From contig JAQGKC010000197.1 in NCBI GenBank assembly GCA_028290305.1, positions 1 through 41,510 of the forward strand: DNA of 41,510 bases, given 5' to 3'. Position numbers and translations under genes: made by a program. How positions within the stretch are numbered: the first letter of the stretch is position 1; every line of letters begins with the position of its first letter. The notes beneath the pieces are model-generated. The model had not been told where the DNA came from and did no database searches. It saw only the letters and a program-made list of their open reading frames with translations. Source of the DNA: Bradyrhizobium sp. (GTDB lineage: Bacteria; Pseudomonadota; Alphaproteobacteria; Rhizobiales; Xanthobacteraceae). Of the stretch, positions 34,352-41,510 are shown piece by piece.

Positions 34352-34753
34352 TCACGCCGTTACGGCTTGGGCGAAATCTTCATCGAACTCATCCTCGATC
34401 GGCGAGAACGTGCTGAGCGGCTTGGTCGAGAGCGTGATCGGCTTGCGGTTGCCGTAGGACGATGACGGCGTGGAACGCGTTGCCGGTTCGCGGGACAGCG
34501 CATACAGGGTAGAGCCAACGCGTCCGCCCAACTGGATCAGGTCGCGTTCGCTGCAGCTTGCCGCGATCGAAAGCGCCAGCGAGTACAGATGGCTTCTGCG
34601 ATAGCAGAACAGCGCCAGCATGGCCCGGACCTCGGACGAAACGCTCGCCACCAGTTGGGGCAGGCCATGTCCGTTGGCGCGGTACATTTCACCGAGCAAT
34701 TCCTCCCGAACCGGGCAGAAATCGTTCTCGAAGGCTTCGCGGCTTGAAAACAT
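34352..34753 (-). CDS. Hypothetical protein
   Basis: I do not recognise this 133-residue protein. The start ATG at 34751-34753 (MFSSREAFENDFCPVREELL) has GGGAGA about seven bases upstream, so I prefer it to the longer form beginning at 34810. The N-terminal two-thirds is helical-looking with a hydrophobic patch (AMLALFCYRRSHLYSLALSI), and the C-terminal third is rich in Ser, Thr and Pro and ends acidic (PIEDEFDEDFAQAV). No signal peptide. Probably a lineage-specific small protein. Confidence 0.6.
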   Translation of the reverse strand: MFSSREAFENDFCPVREELLGEMYRANGHGLPQLVASVSSEVRAMLALFCYRRSHLYSLALSIAASCSERDLIQLGGRVGSTLYALSREPATRSTPSSSYGNRKPITLSTKPLSTFSPIEDEFDEDFAQAVTA

Positions 34754-34879
34754 CTGTATATCTCCCAGTCCGCAGGATGCAGTGCAATTCTCTAACGAAA
34801 GGTTAACCACGGCCCCCAGTAGTCACACGGGGTGCTTGATAGACGCCAACGAATCGGAACGGCGCGTTATCCAATCGAA

Positions 34880-35761
34880 TCAGATCGAATTTGCCTTGAT
34901 CCAGTCGGCCACAGCCCGCCCGATGGCCGGCCCGGAATCTTCCTGGATGAAGTGCGAGCCTGATACGGTCACCTCGGTCTGGTTTTTCCAGCTTCGGCAA
35001 AAATCCCTGACAGCACCGATCAGAATCGCGCCGGGCTCAGCGTTGACGAACAGCTTCGGGATGTCGTTCTCGGCCATCCATTTCGAGTAATCGGCTGCTA
35101 TCTGCACCACGTCGGCGGGTTCGCCCGCGATCGGAATCTGCCGCGGCCAGGTCAGCGTCGGCCAGCGGTGCTCGGCTTTCGGATAAGGCCGGCGATATTC
35201 CGTCATCTCGGCCTCGGTCAGTTTCCTTAAAACCGAACCCGGCAGTACCCGCTCGACGAACATGTTGCGGTCGAGGATCATCGCCTCGCCCTTGTCGGAG
35301 CGGAACCCCTGGAAGATCGGTGTTGCCGCCGCGCTCCATTCGTCCCAGGAGGCGACGGGACGCACGATGCCTTCCATGTAGGCGATGCCGCGGATCCGAT
35401 CGCGGTGACGGTTGGCCCAGTCGAAACCGAGCGCCGAGCCCCAGTCGTGCACCACAAGCACGATGGGTTCGGTGGTCCCTAGGACCGCATCGATGAAGGC
35501 TCCGAGATATTTGCGGTGGGTCGTGAAGCGGTAGGTGTCGGTATCGGGATTTGGCAATTTGGCGGAATCACCCATGCCGATCAGGTCCGGGACAATCAGC
35601 CGGCCATATCCCTCCAGTTCGGGAATGACATCGCGCCAGAGATAGGACGAGGTTGGATTGCCGTGCAGAAACAGCACCGGCGCGCCCTCCCCGCGTTCGT
35701 GATACGCCATGCGGGCGTCAAGCACATCGACGGTCTTTTTCGCGAGCGGTTGTTCTGTCAT
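34880..35761 (-). CDS. Haloalkane dehalogenase (alpha/beta hydrolase)
   Basis: Hydrolyses haloalkanes to alcohol and halide; 293 residues from ATG 35761 (MTEQPLAKKTVDVLDARMAY), supported by ACAGGAAA upstream; a GTG at 35779 is the longer alternative. All subgroup-II active-site parts are visible: halide-binding Asn in HGNPTSSYLWR, the nucleophile Asp and halide-binding Trp in VVHDWGSALGF, the catalytic Glu in YMEGIVRP, and the catalytic His in GSHFIQEDSGPAIGRAVADW. FVERVLPGSVLRKL and PIAGEPADV are shared with DbjA-like and DhaA-like dehalogenases. The complete set makes this more than a generic hydrolase call. Confidence 0.88.
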   Translation of the reverse strand: MTEQPLAKKTVDVLDARMAYHERGEGAPVLFLHGNPTSSYLWRDVIPELEGYGRLIVPDLIGMGDSAKLPNPDTDTYRFTTHRKYLGAFIDAVLGTTEPIVLVVHDWGSALGFDWANRHRDRIRGIAYMEGIVRPVASWDEWSAAATPIFQGFRSDKGEAMILDRNMFVERVLPGSVLRKLTEAEMTEYRRPYPKAEHRWPTLTWPRQIPIAGEPADVVQIAADYSKWMAENDIPKLFVNAEPGAILIGAVRDFCRSWKNQTEVTVSGSHFIQEDSGPAIGRAVADWIKANSI

Positions 35762-35850
35762 TTTGATTTCCTGTCTCACCGATCAGGAAACATGATGTGC
35801 GAACGGCTTAAGCGCAATGACGGAACCGCATAGTTTCCAAGCCGGCCGAA

Positions 35851-36240
35851 TCAACCATTCGCCGCCATGAAGATCGACAGGCCAAATCCAGTGAGATGAT
35901 GCAGCGCCTGATCGACCCCGATCAGCGTCCAGAACCATGGATGCTCCAGCGTCACATCAAAGGTGGAGGCGCAAAGCCCCTTGGCGCGATCGACCGTGAT
36001 GTGAATCGCGAAATCGATAATGGCGATGAACCAGAATCGCGGCGCGATCATCAGGATCAGCGCCATCGCCACCGCAAGGTGCACAAGACAGTGTGCCAAC
36101 AGCGGCAGCGCCCATCCGGTCTTCTGGTCCTTGCCGAGCGCCATCCAGGAAGTTTGCAGAACGAAATCGGCGATGACGTGCTTGAAGGTGAGGACGAGCA
36201 TCCATCCGACCAGCGCACCTACCGGAACCGAGGATGACAT
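35851..36240 (-). CDS. DUF3307 membrane protein
   Basis: Small integral membrane protein of 129 residues from ATG 36240 (MSSSVPVGALVGWMLVLTFK); a GTG at 36294 would add 18 residues. Three or four hydrophobic segments surround the DUF3307 pattern FKHVIADFVLQTSWMALGKD, LAHCLVHLAVAMALILMIAP and DFAIHITVDRAKG. Conserved His and Asp residues lie within or next to membrane segments. Function of the family is unknown. No strong ribosome site was seen. Confidence 0.75.
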   Translation of the reverse strand: MSSSVPVGALVGWMLVLTFKHVIADFVLQTSWMALGKDQKTGWALPLLAHCLVHLAVAMALILMIAPRFWFIAIIDFAIHITVDRAKGLCASTFDVTLEHPWFWTLIGVDQALHHLTGFGLSIFMAANG

Positions 36241-36600
36241 GGCAGGAAACAACAAAGCTGACGCCCTTCGCTGGAAACTGATTTGGAACGGCACGACGAG
36301 ATGGCGTCAGCGCAATATCTTCTCAAACCCGAGCAATTCGACCCGCGCCGGTCATTTATGACACCTCCCGAACCAGATTGCACCCACGGGGAACTCGAAA
36401 AAAACGAAGTGTGACCTAACTGCGATACGCCCCCTGCGCGTGGCGTCTGGTAAGGTTACCTGAGCGCCCAATTTGCAATCCGCCGGGAGCCGGATATCAT
36501 CCATACCAGGAAAATTATCGTTCTTTTTTAGATATTTACAATCTCGTTTGGGCGCTCGGCGCCGTTATAGCGGCAAGGCGCCTGGGTACGGGTATGAGCC
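36241..36600. other. 360-base gap upstream of TAXI receptor gene
   Basis: Between the DUF3307 start and the TAXI gene I see no convincing gene. A 40-codon frame at 36238-36360 on the plus strand shares its ATG with the opposite DUF3307 ATG and is probably chance. The region is AT-richer near 36515-36545 (TTCTTTTTTAGATATTTACA), a likely promoter area for the next gene, but no clear -35/-10 pair. Confidence 0.4.
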
Positions 36601-38001
36601 ATGAGCGCTGAAATCCCAACGCCACAAACGGAAACGCCGGCCGCGCGTTCGCGGGTTCTCAACAGCAATCGCAGGCAGATGCTGCTCTTTGCCGCACTGA
36701 CCTTGATCCTGACCATAGCGACGGTGTGGGGCGGCCGGATCTGGCTGCGGAATTCCGAAACGCTGATCTTCGCCGTCGGCGACGCCAACGGTCCCGAGGC
36801 CCGTTTTGCCACCAAGCTCGCCGCCGTCCTCAAGAACAACGGCTCGCGGTTGCGCCTCAAGATCGCGCCCAACGCGGATAATGCCAAGGCGCTGACAGAA
36901 TTCGATCATAGGCAGGCCGATCTTGCGGTGCTGCGCGCCGACGCAAAAGTCCCGCCCAGCGCCCGCGCGCTTGCCATCCTGGAGCACGACGTGTTGCTGC
37001 TGATCGGTCCGGGCGGCAAAAAGATCAAGTCGCTCGCCGAACTGAAGAAAAAGAAGATTGCCGTTTTGGGTGGCGGAGAAAATAGTGCCGCGTTCGTCCG
37101 CGATCTCCTCGAAATCTCCGATAACTCCGACGCCGGTGCGCGGATCCAGGTGGCACCGCCCAATTCGACGCTCGATAAACTGTTCGCATCAGGCGGTTAT
37201 GGCGCTGTCATCGCCATCGCGCACGCGTCCACGATCGTGAAGGACAAGAGCTATGAACAATATGCCAATCACGGCGGATTCACCCTGAATACGATCGATG
37301 AGTCGAAGGCGCTCGCGCGAAGACATCCAGGGATTTCGGAGGAAACGCTGGCGACGGGCATGCTGTCCTCGGCGCCCGTGATCCCCGATGACGATCTCGA
37401 TACGATCGGGCTGCAATGGTTTCTGGTCTCGCAGTCCAGGATGTCATCGAGTACTGCAGGAGACCTCGCGCGCGCGATCTACGAAAACAAGGCCGAACTT
37501 GCGCTGGAGGACGGCTTCGCCTCGAAGATCGAACCGGCCGATACCGACAAGGACGCCTTCATCGTCGCGCATCAGGGCGCCGCCGAATATATCAACGACG
37601 ACACCAAGTCGTTCATGGACCGTTACAGCGATCTTTTGTATCTGGGCGCCGGCGCGCTCAGCATCATCGGTTCGATATTTGTCGCGCTCTACACCAAGGT
37701 GACCAGGATAGCGCCGGAAAAGGCCAGCGAACTGGCGACGGCTATTCTCGACATCGGCGAGCGGATCGAACATGCTTCCTCATTGGACGCGCTCGACGCA
37801 CTGCAGGACGAGCTCGAAGCCATCCTTCGCGGCGCGGTGATCGGGCTGCGCGACGGCACCATCAGCAGCGACGGGCTGGACACTTTCAAGCTCGGATATG
37901 AACTCGTGCGCGACGAGATCGGCATGCGGCGAGAGAGCCTGAAGCGGCACGCCGGCCACGATGACCATGTGGTGATCGTCAAGACAGCGCAAAGCGCTTG
38001 A
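36601..38001 (+). CDS. Membrane-anchored TAXI-family (TRAP-associated) receptor-like protein
   Basis: A 466-residue protein with an N-terminal membrane segment (about 28-45, MLLFAALTLILTIATVWGG), a periplasmic TAXI/NMT1-like domain (about 55-340: FAVGDANGPEARFATKLAAV, ADLAVLRADAKVPPSARALA, EHDVLLLIGPGGKKIKSLAE, KKKKIAVLGGGENSAAFVRD), a second membrane segment (about 345-365, LLYLGAGALSIIGSIFVALY) and a cytoplasmic helical tail. TAXI receptors are normally soluble and encoded with a fused TRAP permease; none is here. Two membrane spans with a cytoplasmic tail point to sensing or anchoring rather than transport, which is inference. Confidence 0.78.
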   Translation: MSAEIPTPQTETPAARSRVLNSNRRQMLLFAALTLILTIATVWGGRIWLRNSETLIFAVGDANGPEARFATKLAAVLKNNGSRLRLKIAPNADNAKALTEFDHRQADLAVLRADAKVPPSARALAILEHDVLLLIGPGGKKIKSLAELKKKKIAVLGGGENSAAFVRDLLEISDNSDAGARIQVAPPNSTLDKLFASGGYGAVIAIAHASTIVKDKSYEQYANHGGFTLNTIDESKALARRHPGISEETLATGMLSSAPVIPDDDLDTIGLQWFLVSQSRMSSSTAGDLARAIYENKAELALEDGFASKIEPADTDKDAFIVAHQGAAEYINDDTKSFMDRYSDLLYLGAGALSIIGSIFVALYTKVTRIAPEKASELATAILDIGERIEHASSLDALDALQDELEAILRGAVIGLRDGTISSDGLDTFKLGYELVRDEIGMRRESLKRHAGHDDHVVIVKTAQSA

Positions 38002-38015
38002 TCGGGATTTATCTT

Positions 38016-38171
38016 GCGTCGTCCCCGCGAACGCGGAGACCCCAGCGTCAGCGCAAGTGCGCTCATCGCAGCGCCGTATCTTCTTGTCTTTTGAAACCGC
38101 TGACGTCGCAACCGCCGACAATCACCGTGTCGCCGGGTATTATGGATCCCCCGCATTCGCGGGGACGACGC
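38016..38171. repeat. Palindromic intergenic repeat, family D, copy 2
   Basis: GCGTCGTCCCCGCGAACGCG and CGCATTCGCGGGGACGACGC form the ends; inside are CCCCAGCGTCAGCGCAAGTG and CGCTCATCGCAGCGCCGT as in copy 1 (34194-34331). Its right arm overlaps the last codons of the next minus-strand gene, which therefore ends inside the repeat. Confidence 0.8.
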
Positions 38172-39042
38172 ACTTTTCGGCTGTGCCGAGCGCCCGCGCC
38201 CTGATCTCCGAGATTACGCGCTTGAGCGCCGCTCGCCGCGGATCGGGCATCGCCGCAGCGCGCGCTTCGGCCACGGCGCCGGCAAGATCGTCCAACGGCA
38301 ACACACCGTCGAAGGTCGGCTTGGCAAGACCATCGATGATCGCGTGCCAGTCGGCAAGGCCCTGGCGATAGACGTCGCCGTAACCCCTTATCATCGTCGC
38401 CGTCTGCACGATCGCAGATGCGGCTTTTGGCTGCTTGGTCAGGCTGCGGTCGATCATGTGCAGCCAGCGTTCGACCCAGACCCGTTCCTTGGCATAGCGC
38501 ACCGAGAACAGGCGCCAGCGCCGCAACGATGCCTCGATCTTCAAACGGCGAATCCCCCACCGACTTGTGCCGCTGAAGCTGATCGAGACCGGCTTGTGCG
38601 TCCACCCCACCCATTCGAGCGCATCAAGCACCGGTTCGGCGACCGGCGCGGGAAGCGCGCCGATCAATTCATCGAGCCGGAATTTCCTGCTGTCATCGGT
38701 CGGCTGAACGCGCGGAGCATCGGTCTCCGTCGCATATTCGGCGAGCTTCAATTGTGCGATCCGGATCGGATCCTCATAGCTCATGCGCAGCGCCATCAGC
38801 CGCGCGATTTCGCCAAACATCGCGGCATCGACACCCCGCCGGCCGACGAACCGCCGCAGCCGGTCCACATAAAGCCTCGCGTAGCTGGAGCCCTGGTACT
38901 CGATCAGGCAGTGGATGCCCTCGCTGACGATCGGCGTAGCGCCATCGGGCAACCCCTCAGGCAGGAATGGCGGCGTGTCGTCGTCGTCGTCGCCGATGAT
39001 ATCGGCGAGCAGGTAGCGCAGTGAAGATAGAACACCTGCCAC
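38140..39042 (-). CDS. DUF6537-like protein (resembles C-terminal part of indolepyruvate oxidoreductase)
   Basis: A 300-residue soluble protein. EGIHCLIEYQGSSYARLYVD, EIARLMALRMSYEDPIRIAQ, VRYAKERVWVERWLHMIDRS and ATMIRGYGDVYRQGLADWHA resemble the DUF6537 region that follows the catalytic domain in proteobacterial indolepyruvate ferredoxin oxidoreductase subunits. The catalytic pyruvate-oxidoreductase domain itself is absent, and the N-terminus has an acidic run GDDDDD. The last dozen residues (KCVVPANAGDP) are encoded by a family D repeat. A stand-alone copy with its own start is unusual. Family recognition is from memory of motif patterns and less certain than most calls here. Confidence 0.5.
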   Translation of the reverse strand: MAGVLSSLRYLLADIIGDDDDDTPPFLPEGLPDGATPIVSEGIHCLIEYQGSSYARLYVDRLRRFVGRRGVDAAMFGEIARLMALRMSYEDPIRIAQLKLAEYATETDAPRVQPTDDSRKFRLDELIGALPAPVAEPVLDALEWVGWTHKPVSISFSGTSRWGIRRLKIEASLRRWRLFSVRYAKERVWVERWLHMIDRSLTKQPKAASAIVQTATMIRGYGDVYRQGLADWHAIIDGLAKPTFDGVLPLDDLAGAVAEARAAAMPDPRRAALKRVISEIRARALGTAEKCVVPANAGDP

Positions 39043-39054
39043 TATGGCGGTCCT

Positions 39055-39723
39055 TTAAGCCGGCCCGGGTACAACGGAGGCTGGCGTCGTGTGCTGCGCC
39101 AGCCGTTGCTCCAGCGTCCCGATGTTCTGAAACAGCCGGGCACTGGCGAGACGAAGAAAGTAAAAGCCGAAGGCCGGATTTTGCACGTATAATTCCTCGA
39201 CCTTGGTGTAGCTGACGCTCAGGATGACACCAGCTTCGACGCACTCCAGCGTCTGGGTTCGCACGTTCGACGGCGATAGCATGCCGAGTTCGCCGACGAT
39301 GGCGCCCACCGGCAACTCGATACCCGATTCGACCAGCTTGAAGCGGCCGCTGACGATGTAGAGCATTTCCTCGGCCTTCTCGTCCTTGTAGAACAGGATC
39401 TCGCCGGCCGTGCATTTGCGTTCAGTCATAAAGGGCTTCAGCCAGTCCATCGACAAGTCGCTGTTAACGGACCTTTTTACGTCGCGCACCAGTTGCAGCA
39501 TCTGGTGCAGCCGATAGGAATTGAGCACCAGCAGGACGCAGTGCAGGAGGCCGGTCGGATAATTATGGCTCGGAATCGAAGACGCGATCAGCACGATATT
39601 GGTGAGAATGCCGAAAACCCGCAAAGGGATCATCGTCCGCATCGTGGTGGTCGCAACGACGAAAACTGAAGCAAACAGAGTGCCTGCAGTGCCGGCGTGT
39701 TCTGCGAGATGTGAGGTGTCCAT
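39055..39723 (-). CDS. Membrane protein with cyclic-nucleotide-binding domain
   Basis: A 222-residue protein with about two N-terminal hydrophobic segments (about 15-75: GTLFASVFVVATTTMRTMIP, RVFGILTNIVLIASS, GLLHCVLLVLNSY) and a C-terminal cyclic-nucleotide-binding domain (about 95-200). The phosphate-binding cassette is AIVGELGMLSPSNVRTQTLE, keeping Gly-Glu and Arg155, so nucleotide binding is plausible. No helix-turn-helix follows, so it is not a Crp-type regulator; topology recalls Popeye-domain-like proteins. It starts opposite the potassium channel gene with a 370-base gap and its stop lies 12 bases before the DUF6537-like start. Confidence 0.75.
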   Translation of the reverse strand: MDTSHLAEHAGTAGTLFASVFVVATTTMRTMIPLRVFGILTNIVLIASSIPSHNYPTGLLHCVLLVLNSYRLHQMLQLVRDVKRSVNSDLSMDWLKPFMTERKCTAGEILFYKDEKAEEMLYIVSGRFKLVESGIELPVGAIVGELGMLSPSNVRTQTLECVEAGVILSVSYTKVEELYVQNPAFGFYFLRLASARLFQNIGTLEQRLAQHTTPASVVPGPA

Positions 39724-40093
39724 CGGGAGCCAACCAACTTTTAAGGAATGAAAGGGTTCGCGGGGTCGTCCCAGCGCGCACCCGTCATCATAATAACCGC
39801 GGGAGTTTATGATATACGGGGAAATAGCGACGTTTTGTCAGGGATTCCCGCCCATCCCGGCCAAAATTCCATTTCCGGCCGCTCACCCCCGGGACACTTT
39901 CGCATCGCCGTGAGAGCGCCGCACCATCACGTCCGGGATACGTTGCATCGCACCTCGAAAGCCATATTCCCGCCGTGCGATAACTCTGTTTTCCAGCCGT
40001 CGTTGACGGCCTCTCTCGGCCCGGGCACTTTGTGGGCCCGGTCACGCCCAGCACGGCCGTATCGGGCTTTCTTTCACTAGCAGACGCCTTCCG
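39724..40093. other. 370-base divergent promoter gap
   Basis: The gap between the two cyclic-nucleotide-binding-domain genes has no convincing reading frame. It holds an AT-rich stretch with imperfect dyad ATCATAATAACC / GTTTATGATATA (about 39786-39816) near the left gene, a six-base-pair hairpin GCCGTC / GACGGC at 39996-40010, and CCGGGC / GCCCGG at 40021-40041 shortly before the channel gene. These may be leader structures; no T-run follows, so they are not intrinsic terminators. Confidence 0.45.
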
Positions 40094-41206
40094 ATGTCCA
40101 AGCCGCTTGTTTCCACCGGTCTGACGGAATTCGTGGCCGCAACGGCCGGCCGCAACATGACCAAAGCGGCCTATGTCGCGGTTGCGACCGGCGTCCTCAT
40201 GATGGTTCTTCTCAGCGTCGATCCCGCCTATGAGGCGGCGCATAGCTGGGTCGATGCGCTGCTGTGGGCCTGCCTGGCTTTCTTCGTGTTCGAATGGGCG
40301 GTCGGGCTTCGCCACGCCTTTCAGGCGCAACGCGGATTGGCTTACGCGCTATCCTTCCGGGGGCTGGTGGATGCCGTCGCAGCCGTCGCAGTGCCGCTTG
40401 CCCTTATCCTTGGCGCGAATTCCAAAACCGCGTGGCTCTTGGGCGTGCTGTGGCTGCTGAAGGTGGTTCCTGGAATTCCCGGACTGCGGCAGTTGCGCCG
40501 GGTGCTGGTGCAGGAATCCGGGCCGCTGTTGAGCGTGCTGGTGATTTTCCTGATGGTGCTGTTTTTGGCCTCGGTGGCGGTTTATTATCTGGAGCGCGAC
40601 GTGCAGCCGGCCACCTTCGGCAACATTCCCGCGGCCTTGTGGTGGGCAGTCGCGACGCTGACGACGACGGGATATGGCGACGTGGTGCCGATCACGCCGC
40701 TCGGCCGTCTGGTCGCCGCTTTTGTGATGATCTGCGGGCTCGGCGTGTTCGGCCTCTGGACCGGTATTCTCGCCACCGGGTTTGCCGCGGAAACTCGCCG
40801 TGACAATTTCCTCAAGACCTGGGAATCGGTGAGCAAGGTGCCGTTCTTTGCAGCCCTCGGCCCGTCGGCGATCGCCGACGTGACGCACATGCTGCGCACC
40901 ATGGACCTGCCGGCGCGCACCATGATCATCAAAAAGGGCAAGGCCGGCGACAGCATGTACTTCATCGCCGCTGGTGAGGTCGAGGTCGATTTGCCTGGCA
41001 AGAAGGTGAGGCTCGGCGAAGGCGCGTTCTTCGGCGAGATGGCGCTGCTCGGCAATAATATGCGCTCCGCCAATGTCACCACCACGCGGGTGTCGCGGCT
41101 GCTGGTGCTGGATCTGGTTGACTTCCGCCTGCTGATGGCGCGGCATCCCGATCTTGCCGAGACCATCGACGCCGAGGCAAACCGGCGCGCACTGGAGAAC
41201 AAGTAA
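40094..41206 (+). CDS. Cyclic-nucleotide-gated potassium channel (MlotiK1-like)
   Basis: Six-segment potassium channel of 370 residues. Hydrophobic segments lie at about 28-42, 54-70, 88-106, 112-126, 145-165 and 203-230, with the pore helix and selectivity filter TTTGYGDVVP at 190-199. The S4 equivalent is weakly charged (RQLRRVLVQ), as in the non-voltage-gated MlotiK1 of Mesorhizobium. The C-terminal domain (about 248-365) has the phosphate-binding cassette AFFGEMALLGNNMRSANVTT with Arg324, which in MlotiK1 binds cAMP. Length and layout agree with MlotiK1. Its stop overlaps the next start (TAATG), so it is coupled to a crotonase gene. Physiological signal unknown. Confidence 0.9.
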   Translation: MSKPLVSTGLTEFVAATAGRNMTKAAYVAVATGVLMMVLLSVDPAYEAAHSWVDALLWACLAFFVFEWAVGLRHAFQAQRGLAYALSFRGLVDAVAAVAVPLALILGANSKTAWLLGVLWLLKVVPGIPGLRQLRRVLVQESGPLLSVLVIFLMVLFLASVAVYYLERDVQPATFGNIPAALWWAVATLTTTGYGDVVPITPLGRLVAAFVMICGLGVFGLWTGILATGFAAETRRDNFLKTWESVSKVPFFAALGPSAIADVTHMLRTMDLPARTMIIKKGKAGDSMYFIAAGEVEVDLPGKKVRLGEGAFFGEMALLGNNMRSANVTTTRVSRLLVLDLVDFRLLMARHPDLAETIDAEANRRALENK

Positions 41207-41510
41207 TGCAAAACCACGTGTCAGGCGACCCCGAGGCGGCGAGCACCCCGCTGTTCGAACTCGACGGCGCGCGCGCCACCATCCGCCTCAACCGGCCGAG
41301 GCATCTGAACCGGCTGCAGCCCGAAGATCTCGATGCGTTATTGAAACTGTTCGATCGGATCGAGGCCGATTCCACCATCAGGACGCTGGTGCTGACCGGG
41401 ACCGGCCGCGCCTTCTCGGCCGGATACGATCTCGGCTCGATTGCCGAGCGTGCGGCCAACGCCCGGGAACAGACCGCCGGATCGGCATTCGAAGTCGTCG
41501 TCAACCGGCT
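41206..41510 (+). CDS. Enoyl-CoA hydratase/isomerase family protein (partial, 3' end outside window)
   Basis: About 101 residues are readable from ATG 41206 (MQNHVSGDPEAASTPLFELD). The crotonase N-terminal pattern is present: GARATIRLNRPRHLNRLQPE, RTLVLTGTGRAFSAGYDLGS with the oxyanion-hole part GRAFSAGYDL. The catalytic glutamates would lie beyond the window. It overlaps the channel stop codon by one base. Hydratase versus isomerase or lyase cannot be decided from this part. Confidence 0.82.
   Translation, partial: MQNHVSGDPEAASTPLFELDGARATIRLNRPRHLNRLQPEDLDALLKLFDRIEADSTIRTLVLTGTGRAFSAGYDLGSIAERAANAREQTAGSAFEVVVNR

Noticed and set aside
36238..36360. 40-codon plus-strand frame starting on the palindromic CATG of the DUF3307 start
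   Set aside because: No ribosome site and no known family; the shared CATG makes a chance start likely.
39996..40041. Two hairpins before the channel gene as an intrinsic terminator or riboswitch
   Set aside because: No T-run follows and no known riboswitch consensus is visible; described only as possible leader structure.

Overview
ORGANISM. The DNA is high-GC and reads as alphaproteobacterial, most like the Bradyrhizobium / Rhodopseudomonas group. The main reasons are two catabolic clusters whose gene content and order recall the pim (dicarboxylate/pimelate) and cou (p-coumarate) regions known from Rhodopseudomonas palustris, many Liv-type ABC transporter genes, and abundant short palindromic intergenic repeats. 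I identified all genes by reading protein motifs; no database search was possible, so names such as pim, cou and tar are inferences from motif plus order.

LAYOUT. (1) 1-6162, minus strand: a beta-oxidation operon read right to left as fused enoyl-CoA hydratase/3-hydroxyacyl-CoA dehydrogenase (pimF-like), acyl-CoA ligase (pimA-like), thiolase (pimB-like) and acyl-CoA dehydrogenase (pimC-like, cut by the window edge). Palindromic repeats sit in two of its gaps. (2) 6286-13292, plus strand: an IclR regulator divergent from that operon, then ABC genes livG-livF-livH-livM and two tandem paralogous periplasmic binding proteins, each followed by a strong intrinsic terminator. (3) 13424-14710: a glycerate kinase. 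(4) 14835-29632: a hydroxycinnamate/aromatic block. A MarR regulator (couR-like) is divergent from a second ABC system (permease, permease-ATPase fusion, ATPase); facing it are a binding protein (couP-like), a frameshifted thioesterase, an SDR dehydrogenase, a feruloyl/coumaroyl-CoA synthetase (couB-like), a crotonase (couA-like), a DUF3237 protein and a three-part TRAP transporter. Divergent from the TRAP genes is pobA, 4-hydroxybenzoate 3-monooxygenase. (5) 29793-36240: single genes: PaaI-type thioesterase, LysR regulator, pyridoxamine-phosphate-oxidase-like protein, glutathione S-transferase, YafY-type WYL regulator with two matching operator-like dyads, cysteine-cluster protein, an unknown, haloalkane dehalogenase, DUF3307 membrane protein. 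(6) 36601-41510: a membrane-anchored TAXI-type receptor without TRAP permeases, a stand-alone DUF6537-like protein, a membrane cyclic-nucleotide-binding protein, a MlotiK1-like cyclic-nucleotide-gated potassium channel, and the start of another crotonase.

HOW IT WORKS TOGETHER. The left half looks like uptake (ABC) plus CoA activation and beta-oxidation of dicarboxylic or fatty acids, probably controlled by the IclR protein through a 13-base palindrome at 6206-6218. The centre looks like uptake of lignin-derived phenylpropenoids by both an ABC and a TRAP system, CoA activation, side-chain shortening, and hydroxylation of 4-hydroxybenzoate to protocatechuate. A shared GTTAT-N5-ATAAY-like motif occurs in three promoter regions of this block and is a candidate MarR/CouR operator. 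No tRNA, rRNA, CRISPR array, transposase or phage gene was seen. The least explained part is the right end (TAXI receptor, DUF6537-like protein, two cyclic-nucleotide-binding membrane proteins).
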